From Rhodospirillaceae bacterium (GTDB lineage: Bacteria > Pseudomonadota > Alphaproteobacteria > Kiloniellales > DSM-21159): DNA of 39,624 nucleotides. The DNA lies in NCBI GenBank assembly GCA_029265995.1, contig JAJUFM010000011.1:1-39624 (forward strand), read 5' to 3'. The notes below the pieces were generated by a model. That model had not been told where the DNA came from and made no database searches. It saw only the letters and a list, made by a program, of their open reading frames with translations. Numbering within the stretch: position 1 is the first letter of the stretch; every line of letters starts with the position of its first letter. Of the stretch, positions 34,248-39,624 are shown in pieces. The position numbers and the translations under genes are program-made.

Positions 34248-37200
34248 TCACAGTGAAACTTGATGAAGTCTTGAAGAAGCCGGGCGCATGGCGCATCGCC
34301 AACGCGCCGGAAGGGCTCGACGCGCTTCTGCTGGCTGAAGCGGCCCTGGAAACGCCCGCGTTGCGCCTGCATGTGTGTCGCGACGATGCGCGCATGGCGC
34401 AGCTCGCTGAGACCTTGGCCTTCTTCGCCCCAGAAGTAGAAGTGCTGCTGTTTCCCGCCTGGGACTGCCTGCCCTACGACCGGGTAAGTCCGCATCGCGA
34501 TATTGTAGCACGACGGTTGGCGACGCTCGCGCGCCTGCGAGAAGGGAGCTTCAAGGGCCTCGTCCTGACGACGGTCAACGCGTTGCTGCAACGGGTCCCG
34601 CCGCGAGATCACTTCGAAGGCCGGAGCTTGATTGCCGTGCCGGGCGACCAGCTAGAGCCAGACCAACTGATCGCCTTCCTCGCGGGCAATGGCTATCAGC
34701 GGGTAGGAACCGTGGGTGAACCGGGTGAGTACGCTTTACGCGGCGGCATCCTCGACCTCTTTCCGCCGGCAAGCGATGAGCCACTGCGGCTCGACTTCTT
34801 CGGCGACGAGCTGGAGTCTATCCGCCGCTTTGACCCCCTCAGCCAGCTGACAACAGGCAAGGCCGATCGGCTGTCTCTGCTACCCATGAGCGAAGTCGTT
34901 CTGGACGAGGAGGCGATCAGCCGTTTCCGCACCGGCTATCGCGCCGCCTTTGGTGCGGTACAGGGCGACGACCCGCTTTATGCATCGGTGAGCGAGGGAC
35001 GCCCGCATCCGGGTATGGAGCACTGGCTTCCGCTGTTTCACGACAAGCTCGAAACCTTCCTCGATTACGTGGGCAAAGTACCGGTCACTCTTGACCATCA
35101 GGCAGAAGGCGTTCGACAGACGCGCGTCGAACAGATTGCGGATTTTTACACCTCGCGTCTCCAGCTATCACGGGCCGATGCCGCAGAAGGACTGGCTTAC
35201 AACGCCCTGCCGCCGGAGAGGCTCTATCTTAGCGAGGAAGAGTGGACGGAGCGGCTAAACCGCTTGCCCCACGCCGAGTTCACACCTTTTGATCTTCCGG
35301 AGGAGCTTGAAGGGCACGCGGATGCGGGGGGAAAGCGAGCGCCCGACTTCGCGGCTGAACGCGCAAGCTCGGAAGGGCGCGCGCTCGAGGCGGTCGGCGC
35401 ATGGATAGAGGAGCAGCGCAAAGAAAAACGCCGCGTGCTCCTGGCAGCTTACAGCGACGGTGCGCGCGATCGTCTTGGCAGCCTCCTTGCCGAGCATGGC
35501 GCGAAAGGAATAGCTACCGTCTCGGACTGGGCCGAAGCGCAGGCACAGTCAAGCGGCAGCGCCGCGCTGGTCACGCTTGCAATGGAACGCGGCTTTACCC
35601 GTGGATCCCTCGCCGTACTGACGGAATCGGACATCCTGGGAGAAAGGATTGCCCGTGCGACGCGCCGGCGCCGCCGTTCCGACAACTTCCTGACCGAGGT
35701 GTCTAGCCTGGATGCCGGGGACTATGTGGTGCACGTGGATCACGGCATCGGCCGCTACGAAGGACTTGAGACACTCGATGTCGGTGGTGCGGCTCACGAT
35801 TGCCTGAAGGTGCTCTACCACGGGGAGGACAAGCTCTACGTTCCCGTAGAGAATATCGAGGTGCTCTCCCGCTACGGCTCCGAGGACACGATTGTCGATC
35901 TTGATCGCCTGGGGCAGGGCAACTGGCAGGCACGCAAGGCGCGGGTCAAGGAGCGGATCAAGGAAGCGGCAGAAGAACTGATGAAGGTTGCCGCCGCCCG
36001 TGCTCTGAAGCAGGCAGAAGAAATCATGCCGCCGGAGGGGTTGTACGAGGAGTTCGCCGCTCGCTTCCCCTATCCAGAGACCGAGGATCAGCTGCGTGCG
36101 ATTGCGGATGTCATGGAGGACCTCGCGAGCGGCAAGCCGATGGACCGACTGGTGTGCGGAGATGTCGGCTTCGGCAAGACCGAGGTAGCCTTGCGGGCGG
36201 CCTTTGTCGTTGCCATGACGGGCAAACAGGTGGCTGTGGTGGTGCCCACGACCCTGCTGGCGCGCCAGCACTATGCAAACTTCCGGGAGCGCTTTGCGGG
36301 TCTGCCGCTACGCATCGGGCAGCTTTCTCGCCTCGCGTCGTCCAAGGAGGCCGCGGCCGCGCGCGAGGACCTGAAGGCCGGCAAGCTGGACATCGTGATC
36401 GGGACCCATGCGCTTCTTGCGGAATCGGTCAAGTTCTCGGACCTGGGCCTACTGGTTATCGATGAAGAGCAGCATTTCGGCGTCAAGCAAAAGGAGCGCC
36501 TCAAGGCGCTGCGTGCGGACGTCCATGTTCTGACCCTTACGGCCACGCCGATTCCCCGCACCCTGCAGCTGGCCATGAGCGGGGTGAAGGAGATGAGCCT
36601 GATTGCCACGCCTCCTGTCGATCGCCTGGCGGTCCGCACCTTCGTTTTGCCCTACGATCCGGTCGTGGTGCGGGAAGCGATCCTGCGTGAGCACTTCCGG
36701 GGGGGACAGGTCTTCTACGTTGCGCCACGTCTGGAAGATCTCGCAGGCCTGGAGGAGCGGCTGCGAAAACTGGTGCCCGAAGTAAAGATTGCGGTCGCCC
36801 ATGGGAGGCTTTCGGCCACGGCCCTCGAAAAGGTCATGGCAGGATTTGTTGAACGCCGTTTCGACGTGCTCCTCTCCACCAACATCGTCGAATCAGGATT
36901 GGATATTCCTTCGGCGAACACCCTGATCATACACCGGGCAGACATGTTCGGCCTGTCGCAGCTCTATCAGCTGCGCGGTCGGGTTGGCCGGGCCAAGCAG
37001 CGGGGCTATGCCTACCTCACCTTGCCACCAGGCCGTATTCTTACGCCCTCGGCGCAGAAGCGCCTGGATGTCATGCAGACCCTGGACAGCCTTGGCGCCG
37101 GCTTCAGCCTGGCCAGCCACGATATGGATATCCGCGGGGCCGGCAATCTTATCGGCGAAGAGCAATCGGGCCACATCAAGGAGGTGGGAGTCGAACTCTA

Positions 37201-37756
37201 TCAGCAATTGCTGGAAGAAGCGGTCGCGGAGGCTCGCGCTCGTGCCGACGCCGAAGGCGAGCCCGTCAGCAAGGCGCCTGCCGACACCGGCTGGACGCCG
37301 AGCATCAATCTGGGCACTTCGGTATTGATACCTGATAGCTATGTTGCGGACCTGCACCTCCGGCTCGGGCTTTACCGCCGCTTGTCGACCCTGGTCGACC
37401 GTGCGGAGATCGATGCTTTCGCAGCAGAGCTGATCGACCGCTTTGGACCTTTGCCGGAAGAGGTGGAAAACCTGCTTCAGATCATTGCCATCAAACGACT
37501 GTGTCGGGATGCCGGGGTGGAGAAGGTGGATGCAGGACCCAAGGGGGCGGTGCTCACCTTCCGGGAGGAGGCGATTGCGGACCCCACACCTCTAGTGCGC
37601 TTCATCCAGCGCCAGAAGGGGAAAGTGCAAATGCGGCCAGACGGCAAGCTCGTCTACCGCCGCGAATGGGAAACTCCGCGCGCCCGCATGAAAGGCGTTC
37701 GGCAACTCATGGACCAACTCGCCCAGCTATCTGCGAAGGCAGAAAAGGCCGCCTGA
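34244..37756 (+). CDS. mfd: Transcription-repair coupling factor Mfd
   Basis: A 1170-residue Mfd, which removes RNA polymerase stalled at lesions and recruits UvrA. The UvrB-like N-terminal module is followed by the RNA-polymerase-interacting domain near 485-560 (GDYVVHVDHGIGRYEGLETL). Then come the translocase domains with Walker A GDVGFGKT at 639-646, DEEQHFG at 740-746 and QLRGRVGRAKQRG, a RecG-like TRG region, and the C-terminal domain. Length is typical. The start is uncertain: TTG 34244 overlaps the sdhE stop by four bases, and GTG 34253 is an alternative three codons later. Neither has a strong Shine-Dalgarno, which suits translational coupling. Confidence 0.97.
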   Translation: MITVKLDEVLKKPGAWRIANAPEGLDALLLAEAALETPALRLHVCRDDARMAQLAETLAFFAPEVEVLLFPAWDCLPYDRVSPHRDIVARRLATLARLREGSFKGLVLTTVNALLQRVPPRDHFEGRSLIAVPGDQLEPDQLIAFLAGNGYQRVGTVGEPGEYALRGGILDLFPPASDEPLRLDFFGDELESIRRFDPLSQLTTGKADRLSLLPMSEVVLDEEAISRFRTGYRAAFGAVQGDDPLYASVSEGRPHPGMEHWLPLFHDKLETFLDYVGKVPVTLDHQAEGVRQTRVEQIADFYTSRLQLSRADAAEGLAYNALPPERLYLSEEEWTERLNRLPHAEFTPFDLPEELEGHADAGGKRAPDFAAERASSEGRALEAVGAWIEEQRKEKRRVLLAAYSDGARDRLGSLLAEHGAKGIATVSDWAEAQAQSSGSAALVTLAMERGFTRGSLAVLTESDILGERIARATRRRRRSDNFLTEVSSLDAGDYVVHVDHGIGRYEGLETLDVGGAAHDCLKVLYHGEDKLYVPVENIEVLSRYGSEDTIVDLDRLGQGNWQARKARVKERIKEAAEELMKVAAARALKQAEEIMPPEGLYEEFAARFPYPETEDQLRAIADVMEDLASGKPMDRLVCGDVGFGKTEVALRAAFVVAMTGKQVAVVVPTTLLARQHYANFRERFAGLPLRIGQLSRLASSKEAAAAREDLKAGKLDIVIGTHALLAESVKFSDLGLLVIDEEQHFGVKQKERLKALRADVHVLTLTATPIPRTLQLAMSGVKEMSLIATPPVDRLAVRTFVLPYDPVVVREAILREHFRGGQVFYVAPRLEDLAGLEERLRKLVPEVKIAVAHGRLSATALEKVMAGFVERRFDVLLSTNIVESGLDIPSANTLIIHRADMFGLSQLYQLRGRVGRAKQRGYAYLTLPPGRILTPSAQKRLDVMQTLDSLGAGFSLASHDMDIRGAGNLIGEEQSGHIKEVGVELYQQLLEEAVAEARARADAEGEPVSKAPADTGWTPSINLGTSVLIPDSYVADLHLRLGLYRRLSTLVDRAEIDAFAAELIDRFGPLPEEVENLLQIIAIKRLCRDAGVEKVDAGPKGAVLTFREEAIADPTPLVRFIQRQKGKVQMRPDGKLVYRREWETPRARMKGVRQLMDQLAQLSAKAEKAA

Positions 37757-37793
37757 GGCAGTGGGGGGAGAAGAGCGTGAGGCGCCAACTCCC

Positions 37794-38780
37794 CTAGGTC
37801 TTGATGGTCGTCCCGAAGCCGCGTTCGAGCGCCCGGCGGTGGGCGAAGAGGGCGATGGCGGTGTCCTGCACACCGGTTCCGGTCAAGTCGCAGAGGGTGA
37901 TTTCTGCGCTGCTTCGGCGTCCTTCCGCCTTTCCAACCAGGATCTCCCCCAGCTCCACCGCCTGGTCTTCGCGGACTACTCCGGCTGCCAGCGCGCTGCG
38001 AAGCTCGCCGAGGCTGGCGCACTGAGAAGTGCGATCGACGATCAGCCGATCCGCCCGCTCCAGGGCGTTCGGCGCGACTTCGTTCTTCTCGTCGGCGTCG
38101 GCGCCCATTGCGGTAATGTGCATGCCGGCTCGCAGCCACTTTCCTTCTAGAATCGGGCTGCGAGCAGGGGTAGTGGTCACCACGATGTCGGCCTCAGCGC
38201 AAAGCGCTTCACCTGAAGCAACGGCCTGCACCGGAATGCCCAATTTCTCGGTCATCTCAAGGGCGCAGGCTTCTGCCTTCATGAGGTCGCGCCCCCAGAT
38301 CAGAGCCCGCTGGATAGGGCGAACGAGCGTCAGTGCCTGAAGCTGCAGCCGGGCCTGCAGGCCAGTCCCCATGATCCCTGCAACGGCGGCATCTGGGCGA
38401 GCAAGGGCGTCGGCCGCGATGGCGCCAGCCAAAGCTGTGCGGACATCCGTCAGATAGCCGTTATCCAGAAGGACCGCCTCGACCTGGCCGCTCTTGGCGC
38501 TGAGGAGCGTCATCATGCCCGAAAGGGAGGGCAGCCCTAGCTTGTAATTGTCGAAAAATCCGGTCGAAACCTTCAGCGCGAAGGAGTCGAGACCGGGGAC
38601 ATAGGCGGTCTTCACGTCCATCTCCCCGTTCGCTTCCTTCACGTCGAGCCTCAGGATCGGGGGCATGACGGCTTCACCTCGGCCAAGGCCGCGGAACCCT
38701 TCGGCAACGGCCTCCATCGCTTCCCGATCGATCTCTACGCAGCTGCGTAGTTCCTTTTCAGTCAGGATCGTAATGGTCAT
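37794..38780 (-). CDS. eutC: EutC-like cyclodeaminase (ornithine cyclodeaminase / mu-crystallin family)
   Basis: A 328-residue protein of the ornithine cyclodeaminase/mu-crystallin family. The opening MTITILTEKELRSCV and the segment MPPILRLDVKEANGEMDVKTAYVPG match the ectoine-utilisation EutC subgroup. Features include a conserved Lys K70 (FALKVSTGFF), GYLTDVRTALAGA (109-120), and a Rossmann NAD-binding motif GIMGTGLQARLQLQ (about 135-148). EutC is linked genetically to ectoine/hydroxyectoine breakdown, though its reaction is less well defined than its role. ATG 38780 is chosen because GAGGGGG lies 6 nt upstream; a GTG at 38786 would add two residues. It follows an aminotransferase gene on the same strand. 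Confidence 0.85.
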   Translation of the reverse strand: MTITILTEKELRSCVEIDREAMEAVAEGFRGLGRGEAVMPPILRLDVKEANGEMDVKTAYVPGLDSFALKVSTGFFDNYKLGLPSLSGMMTLLSAKSGQVEAVLLDNGYLTDVRTALAGAIAADALARPDAAVAGIMGTGLQARLQLQALTLVRPIQRALIWGRDLMKAEACALEMTEKLGIPVQAVASGEALCAEADIVVTTTPARSPILEGKWLRAGMHITAMGADADEKNEVAPNALERADRLIVDRTSQCASLGELRSALAAGVVREDQAVELGEILVGKAEGRRSSAEITLCDLTGTGVQDTAIALFAHRRALERGFGTTIKT

Positions 38781-38806
38781 GCACACCCCCTCACCAGTAA
38801 TCGATA

Positions 38807-38839
38807 CTGCCCCGGACGCGCAGTACGCTCCCGGGGCAG
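38807..38839 (-). terminator. 9-bp perfect stem-loop between aminotransferase and eutC
   Basis: Bases 38807-38815 pair exactly with 38831-38839; a smaller GCG/CGC stem can form in the 15-nt loop. It lies 26 nt after the aminotransferase stop and ahead of the eutC start. No U-run follows, so it may attenuate or stabilise rather than terminate. Confidence 0.4.
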
Positions 38840-38865
38840 ATCATCTTTAGCCTGACCCAGACAGA

Positions 38866-39624
38866 CTAAGCGGCCTTCCACTTACCCTCACGGACCAGGT
38901 CATCAGTGACCTTATCCAGTGCCCGGCGCGCGCGTGCAATCATCTCATCCACTTCTGCAGCCGTGATCACCAGTGGCGGCGAGAAACCAAGGATGTCCCC
39001 ATGGGGCATAGCTCGCGCGATCAGCCCCTCCTGGAGGGCCGCGGCTGAAACCCGGCCACCGACCTTGAGGGACGGATCGAAACGCTCCTTGCGCTCGCGG
39101 TCCGCGACAAATTCAACAGCGCCAAGAAGTCCGACGCCGCGTACCTCCCCAACGAGCGGGTGATCGGCGAAAGCTTCCTTGAGCTTGCTCTGGAAATGGT
39201 CACCGGTCCGCAGGGCGTTGCCGGGAAGGTCTTCCTGCTCGACGATGTCGAGCGTGGCCATCGCTGCGGCCGCGCCCAGTGGATGACCGGAATAGGTGTA
39301 GCCGTGGGAGAAGGCACCGAGCGTGTCGGCCGCCGTCTCCATCACCTCGTAGACGCGCCGCGAAATGATCGACGCCGAGAGAGGCACATAGGCACTGGTG
39401 AGGCCCTTGGCGATGGTGATCAGATCCGGCTGAATGTCGTACTTGCCACAGCCAAACATTGCGCCTGTGCGCCCGAACCCGGTGACCACCTCATCGGCGA
39501 TCAGCAGCACGTCGTACTTCCGAAGCACCTCCTGAATGGCCTGCCAGTAGCCCTCGGGCGGCGGGATGATGCCACCTGTGCCAAGAACCGGCTCGCCGAT
39601 GAAAGCGCCGACCGTATCCGCTCC
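38866..39624 (-). CDS. Class III (omega-amino acid type) aminotransferase, cut by right edge
   Basis: The C-terminal 252 residues of a PLP-dependent fold-type I, class III aminotransferase. The frame is open to the window edge (GADTVGAFIGEPVLGTGG... is the first visible stretch). DEVVTGFGRTG (fragment residues 44-54) contains the aspartate that contacts the PLP ring nitrogen, and the PLP-binding lysine is K73 in TIAKGLTSAYVPLSA. The downstream eutC and the pattern suggest an aminotransferase of an ectoine/diaminobutyrate or other omega-amine pathway, but the substrate cannot be fixed from this fragment. The N-terminal part lies outside. Confidence 0.92.
   Translation of the reverse strand, partial: GADTVGAFIGEPVLGTGGIIPPPEGYWQAIQEVLRKYDVLLIADEVVTGFGRTGAMFGCGKYDIQPDLITIAKGLTSAYVPLSASIISRRVYEVMETAADTLGAFSHGYTYSGHPLGAAAAMATLDIVEQEDLPGNALRTGDHFQSKLKEAFADHPLVGEVRGVGLLGAVEFVADRERKERFDPSLKVGGRVSAAALQEGLIARAMPHGDILGFSPPLVITAAEVDEMIARARRALDKVTDDLVREGKWKAA

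Noticed and set aside
37765..37794. 6-bp stem between convergent mfd and eutC
   Set aside because: Short stem with an 18-nt loop and no U tract; could be chance in GC-rich DNA.

Overview
The window is about 39.6 kb of GC-rich, densely packed chromosomal DNA. It looks like a free-living alphaproteobacterium, probably of the Rhodospirillales type. The clues are a pyruvate phosphate dikinase, a DksA with a single finger cysteine, a PopZ/DUF2497 polarity protein, a methyltransferase-like gene directly before tolC, a dimethylglycine-dehydrogenase-like flavoprotein and an EutC-type cyclodeaminase. The last two hint at methylamine/osmolyte use and perhaps a saline habitat; that is inference only. 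I see no prophage, insertion sequence, integrase or CRISPR array. No gene-free stretch exceeds 300 bases; the longest, 16462-16694, holds a good promoter.

Layout. 1-1092: 3' end of ppdK. 1278-1694: dksA. 1776-10132 is minus strand: ruvX, tamA and tamB (5 nt apart), then purB. 10236-11759: a secreted-type solute-binding domain fused to a UPF0126/TRIC membrane domain. 11877-15139: gatC, gatA, gatB. 15168-16029 (minus): a periplasmic protein and a four-helix membrane protein whose genes overlap. 16202-16461 (minus): tRNA-Asn and tRNA-Cys. 16695-22297: methyltransferase-like gene, tolC, popZ, valS. 22434-25765: ilvD, a strong intrinsic terminator, and an M81/MlrC-type metalloprotease. 25776-28676 (minus): xthA, rhomboid protease and flavin amine oxidase, tightly packed. 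28837-31793: erpA and a DMGDH-like oxidase. 31817-37756: recG, divergent from sdhE-mfd. 37794-39624 (minus): eutC and a class III aminotransferase cut by the right edge.

Most genes are housekeeping: purine and branched-chain amino acid synthesis, tRNA charging, transcription-coupled and recombinational repair, Fe-S assembly and outer-membrane biogenesis. The least ordinary items are the binding-protein/TRIC fusion, the small periplasmic/membrane pair whose mature secreted partner is predicted to begin with His-His, and perfect inverted repeats without U tracts at several gene ends. I found no convincing evidence of a wholly new multi-gene system.
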